From: Vreelandella populi
Lineage (GTDB): Bacteria > Pseudomonadota > Gammaproteobacteria > Pseudomonadales > Halomonadaceae
Assembly (NCBI RefSeq): GCF_003989825.1
Contig: NZ_RZHE01000015.1
Coordinates: 62,001-126,000, forward strand
Direction: 5' to 3'
Length of the DNA stretch: 64,000 bases
Below are positions 1-10,946 of this stretch, in pieces (the stretch's first letter is position 1; each line of letters starts with the position of its first letter). The translations under genes were made by a program, and so were the position numbers. A model generated the notes under the pieces. That model did not search any database. It saw only the letters and a list, made by a program, of their open reading frames with translations, and had not been told where the DNA came from.

Positions 1-699
1 GATGACCCCAAATTTTGGAAGGTAGCGCGCAATAACTTGATCTACGCGCTAGGCACGATCCCTACCTCCATTGCCCTGGCGCTAGGCATGGCGCTGTTCG
101 TTAACGGCAAGCTGCCGGGGCGCGGCCTTGTGCGTATGGCCTACTTCACACCGACTATTTTGCCCATGATTGCCGCGGCCAATATCTGGATGTTTTTCTA
201 TGCCCCGCAAATTGGCCTGTTTAACAAGTTGCTCGGGGCGCTGGGGTTTTCCGGGGTGAATTGGCTGGGCGACCCGAGCGTGGCGCTGGGTTCGGTGATC
301 GTGATGTCGATTTGGAAAGAAGCCGGCTTTTTTATGATTTTTTATCTCGCCGCACTTCAAGGCATTCCGCCTGAGTTGAAAGAAGCCTCCGACCTTGAAG
401 GCACCAGCCGCTGGAGCTTCTTCTGGCGAGTGACCTTTCCACTCTTAATGCCGACCACGCTGTTTGTGCTGATCAACGCATTAATCAATGCGGTACGCGT
501 CGTTGACCATCTGTTTATTCTGACCAAGGGCGGCCCCAATAATGCGACCAATCTGCTGCTGTATTATGTCTACGAAAATGCGTTCTCGTTTTTTGATCGC
601 ACCACGGCGGCCACCATTACGGTGGTGATTCTGCTGGTACTTGCGGTGATTGCCACGCTGAAGTTCACGATTCTAGACCGCAGGACGCATTACCAATGA
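1..699 (+). CDS. Sugar/glycerol-3-phosphate-type ABC transporter permease (5' partial)
   Basis: Inner-membrane permease of the MalF/UgpA type (binding-protein-dependent transport, first subunit of a heterodimer). The frame is open from base 1, so the gene starts before the window; 232 residues are visible. Several hydrophobic segments are seen. The EAA cytoplasmic loop that docks on the ATPase is near visible residues 126-145, with the pattern LKEASDLEGTSRWSFFWRV followed by a P residue. The stop overlaps the next permease by 4 bp (ATGA), showing translational coupling. No ATPase or binding protein is in view; they would lie upstream. The substrate cannot be told from the permease alone; sugars, polyols or glycerol-3-phosphate are the usual ones. 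Confidence 0.88.
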   Translation, partial: DDPKFWKVARNNLIYALGTIPTSIALALGMALFVNGKLPGRGLVRMAYFTPTILPMIAAANIWMFFYAPQIGLFNKLLGALGFSGVNWLGDPSVALGSVIVMSIWKEAGFFMIFYLAALQGIPPELKEASDLEGTSRWSFFWRVTFPLLMPTTLFVLINALINAVRVVDHLFILTKGGPNNATNLLLYYVYENAFSFFDRTTAATITVVILLVLAVIATLKFTILDRRTHYQ

Positions 700-1556
700 G
701 TTCAACCACAACACATTCGAACACCAGGAACTCGACGTCTCGATCACGCCAACTATCCATTCCATCGCTTGAAACCGTGGCGGCGTGGCTATTGGCAGTG
801 ATTTGGATTTTCCCGCTGCTGTACGCTTTTTGGGCTGCCTTCCATCCCAGCGAATTTATGGTGCGCTTTGATCTGTTTGCCCCGCTGACACTAGATAACT
901 TCGTTAACGCCTGGTCACAGGCGCCCTTTGGCCGCTATTACCTAAACACCTTTGCTTTGGTGACAGGCGTAGTACTCGCTCAGTTTGTGGTGTGTACGCT
1001 GGCGGCATTTGCCTTTGCACGCTTTCCCATTCCGGGTAAAAACCTGCTGTTTATGCTGGTGCTGATTCAGCTATTCGTATTTCCCGAAGTGTTGATTGTG
1101 GAAAACTACCGTATTGCCAGCGAGCTGGGGTTAATCAACACCATCACCGGTATTGGCCTGCCTTATGTAGCCAGCGCCTTTGGTATTTTCCTGTTGCGCC
1201 AGACGTTCAAGACCATTCCTCGGGAGCTTGAAGATGCTGCGCGTATCGAAGGCTGCAACTGGCTGGAAATTCTCTGGAAGGTCTACGTGCCCTTGGCCAA
1301 GCCTACGTACCTGGCCTATGGGTTGGTGTCCATCAGCCATCACTGGAACAACTTTTTGTGGCCGCTGGTAGTGACCAATTCAGTGGAAAGCCGCCCATTA
1401 ACCGTCGGCTTGGGCGTATTCTCTGCTCCCGAAACAGGAGTTAATTGGGCGACGGTCAGCGCGGCCACGCTCCTTAGCATTGCGCCGTTGTTAATCGCTT
1501 TTCTGCTCTTTCAGCGTCAGTTTGTGCAATCATTTTTGCGCGCGGGGATTCGATAA
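696..1556 (+). CDS. Sugar/glycerol-3-phosphate-type ABC transporter permease (second subunit)
   Basis: MalG/UgpE-type inner-membrane permease, 286 residues, a normal length for the family. It has an N-terminal membrane segment after a short polar Ser/Thr-rich head and about six hydrophobic segments. The EAA loop reads ELEDAARIEGCNWLEILWKV at roughly residues 177-196. It overlaps the preceding permease by 4 bp and is the last gene of that operon. A diverged, shortened copy of its last 65 or so codons lies 5.5 kb downstream at 7048-7242, just before recQ. The intact gene therefore seems to have been joined to the block 1557-7047 by recombination. The substrate is not determinable here. Confidence 0.9.
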   Translation: MSSTTTHSNTRNSTSRSRQLSIPSLETVAAWLLAVIWIFPLLYAFWAAFHPSEFMVRFDLFAPLTLDNFVNAWSQAPFGRYYLNTFALVTGVVLAQFVVCTLAAFAFARFPIPGKNLLFMLVLIQLFVFPEVLIVENYRIASELGLINTITGIGLPYVASAFGIFLLRQTFKTIPRELEDAARIEGCNWLEILWKVYVPLAKPTYLAYGLVSISHHWNNFLWPLVVTNSVESRPLTVGLGVFSAPETGVNWATVSAATLLSIAPLLIAFLLFQRQFVQSFLRAGIR

Positions 1557-1596
1557 GCCCTCATACTCAAGACAGGCATCAGTATATGAATACCAA

Positions 1597-1618
1597 CCAA
1601 GGCTATTGAAAACCTTGG
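1597..1618 (+). terminator. Weak inverted repeat after the permease operon
   Basis: CCAAGG and CCTTGG are separated by 10 bases, 40 bp after the permease stop and before the converging glycosyltransferase gene. There is no clear T-run, so termination is only suggested by position. Confidence 0.25.
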
Positions 1619-1657
1619 CACATTAATGATCGAGTGCAACTGGTTTGCAGAAATAAC

Positions 1658-3082
1658 TTAATGCTGCCCCCACTGACCACTACGCTTCATCGCTCCCCAT
1701 TGGTGTTTACGGCGAGAAAACCATTGCCATAAACCCCGGCAGCGCCAGAGAGTATTTAATTGGCGATAACCAAAGTTCTCTATCACTGCTACAAAAAACA
1801 GCTGCCACATATCTCGCTTTTTTGTGTATACCCGAAATGATAGTGTTTCCAGCAAAAGACCATTAACCGAAAGCAGTATCCCCATGCCAATAGCCACCAG
1901 CATAAAGACAGTTAACGCGACAGGAGATATAACGCCCAGACTGAAACCGATTACCATGAAAAGATAGCCTCCCAATTCAATTAGGGGCCCCAACCACTCA
2001 AACAGCGCCATAAAGGGCCATGCTAACCATCCTGGCGCGCCGCCTCGCCTCGTTACCGCCAGTTTGGTATGGCGCGATAGGCTTTCGGCTAAGCCACGCT
2101 GCCAGCGGCTACGCTGCTTCCCTAAGGTAACAATATCTTCGGGTGCTTCGGTCCAACAGATAGGGTCTGGCAAATAATGGATGCGATAAGGAAGACGCTT
2201 TTCACGGTGATAACGGTGAAGCCTTACCACAAGCTCCATATCTTCCCCTACTGTAGTGGTACTGTAGCCGCCCACATCCATGACGCGTTCACGATTAAAT
2301 AAGCCAAAGGCGCCTGAAATAATCAGCACGGCGTTCATTGGCGACCAGCCTAAACGACCAAATAGAAAAGCGCGCAAATACTCTACGATCTGAAAGCGCG
2401 CGAGCAAACTGCGGGGAATTCCTGCCTCAAGTAGAAATCCACCCTGTACTTTTGAACCATTCGCAATACGCACCGTCCCGCCAGCGGCGACTGTTCTCTC
2501 ATCCTCTAAAAAGGGCTGTACGACCCGTAACAAACTATCTCGCTGTAAAATGGAATCGGCATCCACTGCACAGAAAAGCGTATGCCTGGCTGCGTTAATC
2601 CCCGCATTTAAGGCATCCGCCTTGCCCCCATTTACTTTATCAATCACTTTGAGATGACTATGGCGACGCGAGCGATAAACGCCTAGTACGTCTTGATGAG
2701 GAACAGTTCGACGCAGTGGCTCAGGATACTCCTCCAGTTCGAATGCCTCTTTCATGACGGCTAGCGTATTATCTTTCGAACCGTCATTAATGACCACGAC
2801 CTCAAACTCCGGATACTGAATCTGCATCAGTGACAAGAGCGAGGTTCGAATGGTGGCCTCTTCATTAAACGCGGGCACTAAAATAGAGACCGCTGGCTCG
2901 ATGCCTAAATAAGGGGCCGTTTCACCAAACTCGGCGCGCTGACGCATATAGCGACGAAGGCTCACCATCGACAGTACATTGAGCGTTAAATATCCGCCAT
3001 TAAGCAGCACAAAGTAACCAATAAAACCAACCTGCCCCCACCAGACCCAGTCGATGGCGAGTAATGCTTGCCAGCTTCCCAT
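1658..3082 (-). CDS. Processive family 2 glycosyltransferase, membrane-bound
   Basis: A 474-residue inner-membrane GT2 enzyme resembling PgaC/hyaluronan/cellulose-synthase-type polymerases. It has an N-terminal membrane segment (about residues 14-36). The catalytic GT-A domain shows VINDGSKDN, the DAD (DxD) motif in VDADSIL, a GEDMELVVRLHR acceptor/base motif and a QRSRWQRG (QxxRW) motif, all hallmarks of processive enzymes. A cluster of C-terminal membrane segments follows (about 350-430). The start overlaps the stop of the HEAT gene (TAATG). It is the last gene of a five-gene minus-strand operon with a sensor kinase, a receiver and an outer-membrane barrel. The likely role is synthesis of an exopolysaccharide; the sugar used cannot be read from the sequence. 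Confidence 0.9.
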   Translation of the reverse strand: MGSWQALLAIDWVWWGQVGFIGYFVLLNGGYLTLNVLSMVSLRRYMRQRAEFGETAPYLGIEPAVSILVPAFNEEATIRTSLLSLMQIQYPEFEVVVINDGSKDNTLAVMKEAFELEEYPEPLRRTVPHQDVLGVYRSRRHSHLKVIDKVNGGKADALNAGINAARHTLFCAVDADSILQRDSLLRVVQPFLEDERTVAAGGTVRIANGSKVQGGFLLEAGIPRSLLARFQIVEYLRAFLFGRLGWSPMNAVLIISGAFGLFNRERVMDVGGYSTTTVGEDMELVVRLHRYHREKRLPYRIHYLPDPICWTEAPEDIVTLGKQRSRWQRGLAESLSRHTKLAVTRRGGAPGWLAWPFMALFEWLGPLIELGGYLFMVIGFSLGVISPVALTVFMLVAIGMGILLSVNGLLLETLSFRVYTKKRDMWQLFFVAVIENFGYRQLNTLWRCRGLWQWFSRRKHQWGAMKRSGQWGQH

Positions 3083-4215
3083 TAGCGTTTCTCCGCTATT
3101 GCGCGACGCAATGCATCACGGCCATAACGGTCTTGCAGTCCCTCGCAGAGAGCGTTAAGGCGTGGTTCATCGATATTGGGAAGCGCAACCAATGCATCAG
3201 CTGCCGCTTGACGGACCCACCAATTAGGGTCACTTAGCATACGTGTAAATTGTGATTCATCTTCAATAGTCGCCTGTCGCTTGAGCGCAACAACAGCCTC
3301 GCTTCGTACCTGTGGTAACGGGTGGTCGAGTGCGCTTACTACTAACTCACGGTCTTGGGGGTCATGTAACTCGGCTAAACAGCGTAGAGAGGCACATACG
3401 GCGTCTCTCTGCTCGTTACTCAGTTCTGCAGAAACAGGTGTTTGGCGTAAGCTTTGCCTTGCCCACTCAGCCACGTGGGAAGGCACCACCCATTCCAACA
3501 GCGCCACTATTCGCGGCGGAGATGCTTGCTTTAAAGCAGCGAGTAGTGGAGGTCCTGCCGCTTCTCGGCCTGCCTGTTTACAAAGTAATTTAAAACGAAA
3601 ATACGCCCAATCCCGGCGCTCAATATAGAGAGGAACTAAAAAGTGCATGGCACGACTAGGGTTCATTGCCACCAGTGCTTCTGCGGCTGCAAGACTTTCA
3701 ACCGGATTTGATGACGCTACCCGAGGCGCTACAGATACCCAGAAGCTCTCGTCACCCATATGGCGTAGGCAGGTTAGCGCTAACAGTCGCCGGTGTACCT
3801 TCCTGCTATCCAGTAGGGCCGACACGAAGCTGTCCATGGCTAAATGATTAAAAAGTGTATTTAGCCTCTCTTTCGTACTGCCACGAAGTTGGCGCTGATA
3901 GTTGGCCCACATGAGCAGTAGCCAGAGCTTCTCTTCCAAACGCTGACGAGGTAATGAAGGCAACTCAACTTGCTCGCCCATACTCGAGGCTATGAGCACT
4001 GGACGCCATAACCGGGTGAAGGCGGCTCGCCTTCGCTCACGTCGTGCTGCAAGCTCGGAAAGTACCAGCACGTTTAGCATGCCTACTAACGTTAATGCGG
4101 CTAGGGCAAGCGCGCTGTATACGGCAAGTCGAAGGGCTGGATCGCTTGGCAAAACGGTTAGTTGTCGTAGGGCCGCCATCAACAGGTCGACTAGCGCGCC
4201 TAATTCAGAAGGCAC
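3082..4215 (-). CDS. HEAT-repeat membrane-anchored protein
   Basis: A 377-residue protein with one membrane segment near residues 30-52, then a soluble region of helical HEAT-like repeats. Examples are ALDHPLPQVRSEAVVALKR and LSDPNWWVRQAAADALVAL near the C-terminus. The start is GTG and overlaps the preceding barrel gene by 11 bp; its stop overlaps the glycosyltransferase start. HEAT repeats bind proteins, and fused or neighbouring HEAT proteins occur in regulated exopolysaccharide loci. A scaffold between the receiver protein and the glycosyltransferase is an inference from context. No enzymatic motif is seen. Confidence 0.75.
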   Translation of the reverse strand: MPSELGALVDLLMAALRQLTVLPSDPALRLAVYSALALAALTLVGMLNVLVLSELAARRERRRAAFTRLWRPVLIASSMGEQVELPSLPRQRLEEKLWLLLMWANYQRQLRGSTKERLNTLFNHLAMDSFVSALLDSRKVHRRLLALTCLRHMGDESFWVSVAPRVASSNPVESLAAAEALVAMNPSRAMHFLVPLYIERRDWAYFRFKLLCKQAGREAAGPPLLAALKQASPPRIVALLEWVVPSHVAEWARQSLRQTPVSAELSNEQRDAVCASLRCLAELHDPQDRELVVSALDHPLPQVRSEAVVALKRQATIEDESQFTRMLSDPNWWVRQAAADALVALPNIDEPRLNALCEGLQDRYGRDALRRAIAEKR

Positions 4216-5002
4216 GGCGTAAGCCTATTTGCGCGCCATACCGGTTATAGATATCCCCCTGGCTAACCCAGCCCAAATCCCAGGAAACAGCCCAATCCGC
4301 GTTAAGCCAGTGTCTACCCCGCAGCCCCAGCCCTGAAACGGAGGTAGTAAACACTCGCCCATTAGGCAGCCCTTCTTCCTCACGTCCTGTACTAGCACGT
4401 ATACCGACAAAACTTGTATCGTTGTAATAGCGATCAAGCGCCACCGCATGCCCAATTGGCGTTCCTGCTCCTTCAACATCGCTGATGTTCAATGTATACG
4501 CGCCACGCCAATTCCCCCAATAGCGCTCTATCCCTGGCGCTAAGCGATTGATCTGGGAATTATCGTACTCGGTACGGCGTAGACTGGCGTTGCCTACCCA
4601 GCCATCAGGCAATAGCCGCTGTACGCGAAGATCAACGTACCCTTTTGGTAAAAAGCTGCCGCCAAAGGTTTTCCCTACCTCTGGCTGTATTACCCAATTT
4701 TGCCCTATGGGTATCGCAACGCCAGCTTCGACACCCTCATCCCAGTTTCCATAGCGGCGTTCCCTAAGGACAGCGCCATACCAGGTGATGCCATTCACCG
4801 TTCGTCTTTGAGCATCAAGGCGCTGGGCTTGCCAGGCAGAGAAGCCATTGTCTAAATGTTCATAGCGCTGCGATACTTCGAGTTCAGTTCGCCCTTCGTC
4901 GGCTACTACATATGGCGCAATTGCCAAGGTCAGCACGATAAGCGCTACTTGCCATTTCCGTGGCCTCATCTCCTGGCCAGTCACAAGGTAAACGCGTCCC
5001 AT
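4205..5002 (-). CDS. YaiO-family outer membrane beta-barrel protein
   Basis: About 265 residues, with an N-terminal signal peptide whose hydrophobic core lies around residues 19-34 and ends at VVADEG. The mature part is rich in alternating aromatic/polar strands and ends in Phe, the usual C-terminal signature of Bam-inserted barrels. It resembles the YaiO family (TPR-less form). The ATG at 5002 is preferred because AAGGA lies six bases upstream; a TTG three bases earlier is less likely. It lies 12 bp after the receiver gene and overlaps the HEAT gene. YaiO-like barrels often neighbour glycosyltransferases, so export or anchoring of the polymer is a reasonable inference. Confidence 0.78.
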   Translation of the reverse strand: MGRVYLVTGQEMRPRKWQVALIVLTLAIAPYVVADEGRTELEVSQRYEHLDNGFSAWQAQRLDAQRRTVNGITWYGAVLRERRYGNWDEGVEAGVAIPIGQNWVIQPEVGKTFGGSFLPKGYVDLRVQRLLPDGWVGNASLRRTEYDNSQINRLAPGIERYWGNWRGAYTLNISDVEGAGTPIGHAVALDRYYNDTSFVGIRASTGREEEGLPNGRVFTTSVSGLGLRGRHWLNADWAVSWDLGWVSQGDIYNRYGAQIGLRRAF

Positions 5003-5014
5003 CAATTTTCCTTT

Positions 5015-5410
5015 TTAACGTTTCCGCAAAAATCTTCGTAAGCGGGCCAACAATTCATCGGGCTGAAACGGCTTGGTCACATAGTCATCCGCGCCCAACT
5101 CTAGGGCACGCACGATATCCGCTTCCCGTGCCTTTGCAGTAAGCATCAAGACCGGCACCTCCGCCCATGCAGGTTGAGCCCGTAGCCGAGCGAGCACCTC
5201 TAGGCCATCATGGTAGGGGAGCATAATATCCAGTAACACTAGATCGGGCACTTGACTGCTGCTAGACCCAGGGTCAACCCGCTCAAGCGCTTGTCTTCCA
5301 TCCTCGGCATGTTCGACATGGTAACCATTACGTTCCAGTATGAAGCGCAAGAGGAAGGCAATATCCTCTTCATCCTCAACTATTAAGATGGTGCTATCCG
5401 TTGTTGGCAT
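5015..5410 (-). CDS. Single-domain response regulator (receiver only)
   Basis: A 131-residue CheY/OmpR-type receiver domain. It shows the acidic pair in VEDEEDIAF, the phosphoacceptor Asp in LVLLDIMLPYHDG (about residue 61), the conserved Thr in VLMLTAKA and the Lys in YVTKPFQPDEL. No DNA-binding or enzymatic output domain follows, and the protein stops after LARLRRFLRKR. It lies 32 bp after the sensor kinase and 12 bp before the barrel gene. Its output is probably protein-protein contact, possibly with the HEAT protein or glycosyltransferase of the same operon (inference). Confidence 0.9.
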   Translation of the reverse strand: MPTTDSTILIVEDEEDIAFLLRFILERNGYHVEHAEDGRQALERVDPGSSSSQVPDLVLLDIMLPYHDGLEVLARLRAQPAWAEVPVLMLTAKAREADIVRALELGADDYVTKPFQPDELLARLRRFLRKR

Positions 5411-5442
5411 AAGCTTCCCTTGAAACGAGTGAACAATGGTCT

Positions 5443-6849
5443 TCAGCTGTGCTTTTTATCCTTAGGCAAACGCACCCAGAAGCAGCTTCCTTCATGGGGT
5501 ATGGAATGAAACCCGATGGTGCCTCTCATTTCCTCAACGAGTGCTTTGGTGATAGCCAACCCTAGCCCGGTTCCTCCTGTACGACGCTTATCAGAACCAT
5601 CTGCCTGAGCAAAGCGCTCAAATACGCGAGGTTGGAATGACCACGGAATACCATTACCTTTATCAGTAACACTCACTTCAAGCCAATGGTTATCTACCCG
5701 TCGCGTGCCAACCACTACTTGAGCGCCTTGTAGAGAGTGTTTACAAGCGTTTGAAATCAAATTTGCCATGACCTGGGCAAAGCGTTCAGGGTCTACTTCA
5801 ACGCAATCACTGCTTTCCAATGGCTGAGTCAAGGCATCGTTGGTATCTGGAGGGGTTGAGGCCTGAGGAGCTAACACCAAAGAAACCGCGAAGTTTTCCG
5901 CATAAGGCTGATTGATATCGACGGCCTCTTCTACCAGCGATTTAAGAGGCACTGACTGCCACTTAAAGGTCAATTGACCGCTTTCTAATTTTTCAATATC
6001 CAGGATATCGTCAATTAAAAGTTTTAGACGCTTACCGTTATCATTCGCTACTGCTATTAAGCGCTTCACATCTTTATCCAGCGTGCCACCAATACCGCTA
6101 TGCAGCATATTTAACGCCCCGAGTATCACCGTCAGTGGCGTACGTAACTCATGACTAACCGTGGAGATAAATGTCTGCTGCATCGCTATGATTTTCTGAC
6201 GATGGCGCCATTGGCTAATAATGGACACACAGGTGATGATCAAAAGTAGCGCCACGAAAGCAGCGCCTGCTCCCCATATCCACCGCGACATTCGCGCTTG
6301 CCGCTTAGCCTGCTGAGTTTGAGCGTTCAAGTTCTCACGCTCCCCGTGCTCCCACCTACCAAGGTGGCTGCGCAGTTGATCCATAGTTTGCCTGCCGCCC
6401 GCCGCCAGTAACCTCAATGCTGCCGCTTCCAAGCCATCGCTTTCACGCACGGCAATATTCGCCTCAGCAATTTGCACACGACGAGCGACTAAAGCATCGA
6501 AGTTATCGATAAGTAGCTCATTATCAGCGGATGTGAACGCAGGTATTTGCCCTAACTGCTCGCGTTTGTCGGCTAGTCGAGCACGAGCCTGCTGATAAGG
6601 TAGTAAATAGGCAGGTTGACCAGTAACCACATAGCCCCGTTCCCCCGTTTCCAGATCGAGCAGTGTTGCTCGAAATTCTTGAATCAAGGTAATAGTTTCA
6701 AGATGTTCCTGGACGTCGTCATTGGATGTTAACAATGCTTCTTGTACACGTATCCCCTGCCATCCCATTGCTACTATGACAAAAACCGCCAATATCAAAG
6801 CGACCCGTTGAAAGCGACGTAATAAGGGATTAGCGAGATGTATCGACAA
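5443..6849 (-). CDS. CHASE3-domain sensor histidine kinase
   Basis: About 468 residues from the preferred TTG start (AGGAG five bases upstream); an ATG 30 bp further upstream lacks a ribosome site. Order: membrane segment, periplasmic CHASE3 domain with the typical LETGERGYVVTGQPAYLLPY stretch, second membrane segment near residues 195-215, HisKA with phosphoacceptor His in STVSHELRTPLT, then HATPase_c with NLISNACKHS, DKGNGIPW and GGTGLGLAITKAL. All key residues are present, so it should be active. It heads the operon with the receiver, barrel, HEAT and GT2 genes, implying that an extracytoplasmic signal controls the polysaccharide machinery. Confidence 0.92.
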   Translation of the reverse strand: MSIHLANPLLRRFQRVALILAVFVIVAMGWQGIRVQEALLTSNDDVQEHLETITLIQEFRATLLDLETGERGYVVTGQPAYLLPYQQARARLADKREQLGQIPAFTSADNELLIDNFDALVARRVQIAEANIAVRESDGLEAAALRLLAAGGRQTMDQLRSHLGRWEHGERENLNAQTQQAKRQARMSRWIWGAGAAFVALLLIITCVSIISQWRHRQKIIAMQQTFISTVSHELRTPLTVILGALNMLHSGIGGTLDKDVKRLIAVANDNGKRLKLLIDDILDIEKLESGQLTFKWQSVPLKSLVEEAVDINQPYAENFAVSLVLAPQASTPPDTNDALTQPLESSDCVEVDPERFAQVMANLISNACKHSLQGAQVVVGTRRVDNHWLEVSVTDKGNGIPWSFQPRVFERFAQADGSDKRRTGGTGLGLAITKALVEEMRGTIGFHSIPHEGSCFWVRLPKDKKHS

Positions 6850-7047
6850 TATAGCTCCTGAAAAATACCAATAAATCATTAGGGGGCTTGTCTTTATATA
6901 TAGCAGTGCCTCCTTGTATTACCATTTATTAATAACGCTGCACTCTCTTAACTTCTGACTAGTACAAATCATAATCACCATTGGCTGAAATTTCTAAGGA
7001 ATGGCTACTTACCGCTGACTCAGCCTATTCAACTGCCTTACGAGCAA
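6850..7047. other. Intergenic region between divergent kinase operon and permease remnant
   Basis: About 200 bp, comparatively AT-rich around 6890-6990. It must hold the promoter of the minus-strand kinase operon; no convincing -35/-10 pair was picked out. Nothing else is recognised. Confidence 0.4.
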
Positions 7048-7242
7048 GTGCGATTAGCCATCACTAGAAGCGCTTTCTGCGGTCATTGGTGGGCTGACTC
7101 GATTGAGAGCCGCCCGTTAACCGTCGGCCTGGGCACATTTTCCGCCCCGAAAACCGGGGTTAACTGGGCAACGGTCAGTGCGGTCACGCTCCTTAGCATT
7201 GCGCCGTTGTTGATCGCTTTTCTACGCGCTGGAATCCGCTAG
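7048..7242 (+). pseudogene. Decayed copy of the 3' end of the ABC permease gene
   Basis: The stretch repeats the end of the permease gene at 696-1556. Codons for ESRPLTVGLG through LLSIAPLLIAFL match at 37 of 40 residues, and the last residues RAGIR and the stop are kept. About 33 bp corresponding to LFQRQFVQSF are deleted. Upstream of ESRPL the similarity continues at DNA level (agccatcact and following) but out of frame. There is no start or ribosome site matching the gene. It sits directly before recQ, so it is probably the ancestral gene tail, cut off from its 5' part when block 1557-7047 arrived. Confidence 0.88.
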
Positions 7243-7302
7243 GCAAACGCGTAAGAAGCTTTTTCGTGCGACAATCCCCGCTCGGCAAAAAGGAGAGCGA
7301 GG

Positions 7303-9438
<2,136 letters not shown>

Positions 9439-9470
9439 CCTTCATGTGACTCCTTGAAAGCAGGCCCGGC

Positions 9471-10946
9471 TCAGCACTGCTGGCGATTGACGCCGTGACG
9501 AAGGCGCAGATAGCCGCGTAGCCGCCGGGCGAGCACATCGACGCCGATATTAATCAGCGCGGTGATCAATATCAGTACCATCGCCCGGTCGAAACGAATC
9601 TCCTGGATGGCGCTGTCGACATAGAAGCCGAGCGTGGCGATGCCCAGAATGCCCAGGATCGCCGTCTCCCGCATGATGATTTCCCAACGGTAGAACACAA
9701 GCGCCAGGAAGGGGCCGTAAAGCCTTGGGAGCATTTCAAAGGCGTAGCGGTCGATGCCATGCGGCGCATCCTGGCGAAGCTGTATTTCGTTGCTGCGTCG
9801 ACCCACCAGGTGCGCGATGATGCCACCGTTATGCAGCGCCAACGCCACCACCGCCGGCAGCATCGACGGCCCCCAGAGCTGAAGCAGAATGAATGCCAGC
9901 ATGTACTCTGGCGTCGAGCGCATGATGACCAGCACTACGTGCCCCGCCGCCCCGCTTGCGCGATGGGTGAAATGGCGCGAAATCACCGGGAAGAGCGCAA
10001 GCGCAAGCGCCCCGGAGGCCACCAGAGCAACCTGTGTCAGCAGCAGCGTATTCAAGATGCCGGGCAGCGCCTGATTCATGAATAGCTGGGCGAACCACTC
10101 CCAGAGCGCGGGCAGTCCCTCTCCCCTTTTGAGCGGCGTGGGCACGATATCCTCGGTGAAAAATCGCGTTACGTTCGACCACATGATGGGAAGCCCGGTG
10201 CCTAGCAGAAACGGCGCGACCAGCAGGTAAACCGGCAAAAGTCTTGGACGTACCCACCAGCGCAGCGTGCCGATCAACAGGTAGAACAGCAGCAAAAGCG
10301 CACCCACCGTCGAATAGTGGCCCTGGGCGAAGGCGGCCATCAGGTGGTAGCCAATGGTCGGCATGCCCACAAAGCCCAGCACCGCACTGGAGCGCAGCCC
10401 GCACTCCAGCCGGTAGGCCGTGTAGCTCACCAGGTGCGGCCAGGCCTGGCTGATACGTGCGTAGACGAGCTTCGAGAGCCGCCCGGCGCGCCGGGGGAGC
10501 ACATCAAGGGGGAGCGGATCGGTCTCATCGAGGATTTCGGCGTACACCTTGGCGAAAATGCCCGCGTAGGGAATGGCAATGGCCAGCACCCCCGTCACCG
10601 GGTGCAGGCCGAAACTTTGCAGGAAGATCAGCGCCCAGAAGAGTTCGTGGATGGCGCGAATGAAGGCACTGAAGGTACGCACCCACCAGCGGTGAAAACA
10701 TAGCGCCAGGAGCATCCCCGCCCCCGCGCCCAGGCCCACGCCGACAAACGCGAAGGCGACGGTGCGCAAGAGCGCCTGGCCCAATGAATCGACACCGCTG
10801 AAATCCGGCTGGACCAGGCCCAGCAACAGTTGGCCGACAGAGCGCCACGGGTCGTGCGCGCTGATCTCGAAATCGCCAAGCGCAAGGCATATCAGCGCCA
10901 GCAGAATAAAGCCCAGCGTGACGCGGGTGGTGGCACGCAGCGCCAT
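9471..10946 (-). CDS. phnE: Phosphonate/phosphite-type ABC transporter permease, PhnE tandem fusion
   Basis: A 491-residue inner-membrane protein in which two PhnE-type permease domains are fused. The first is roughly residues 1-230, with an EAA-like loop around RRAGRLSKLVYARISQAWPH. The second is roughly 285-491, with MPRLYGPFLALVFYRWE. The ATG at 10946 is chosen because it overlaps the ATPase stop (ATGA); the frame runs open further upstream inside the ATPase gene but that part is nonsense in composition. It is the last gene of the phnD-phnC-phnE order. No C-P lyase, phosphonatase or phosphite dehydrogenase gene is nearby, so phosphonate, phosphite or phosphate esters all remain possible substrates. 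Confidence 0.88.
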   Translation of the reverse strand: MALRATTRVTLGFILLALICLALGDFEISAHDPWRSVGQLLLGLVQPDFSGVDSLGQALLRTVAFAFVGVGLGAGAGMLLALCFHRWWVRTFSAFIRAIHELFWALIFLQSFGLHPVTGVLAIAIPYAGIFAKVYAEILDETDPLPLDVLPRRAGRLSKLVYARISQAWPHLVSYTAYRLECGLRSSAVLGFVGMPTIGYHLMAAFAQGHYSTVGALLLLFYLLIGTLRWWVRPRLLPVYLLVAPFLLGTGLPIMWSNVTRFFTEDIVPTPLKRGEGLPALWEWFAQLFMNQALPGILNTLLLTQVALVASGALALALFPVISRHFTHRASGAAGHVVLVIMRSTPEYMLAFILLQLWGPSMLPAVVALALHNGGIIAHLVGRRSNEIQLRQDAPHGIDRYAFEMLPRLYGPFLALVFYRWEIIMRETAILGILGIATLGFYVDSAIQEIRFDRAMVLILITALINIGVDVLARRLRGYLRLRHGVNRQQC

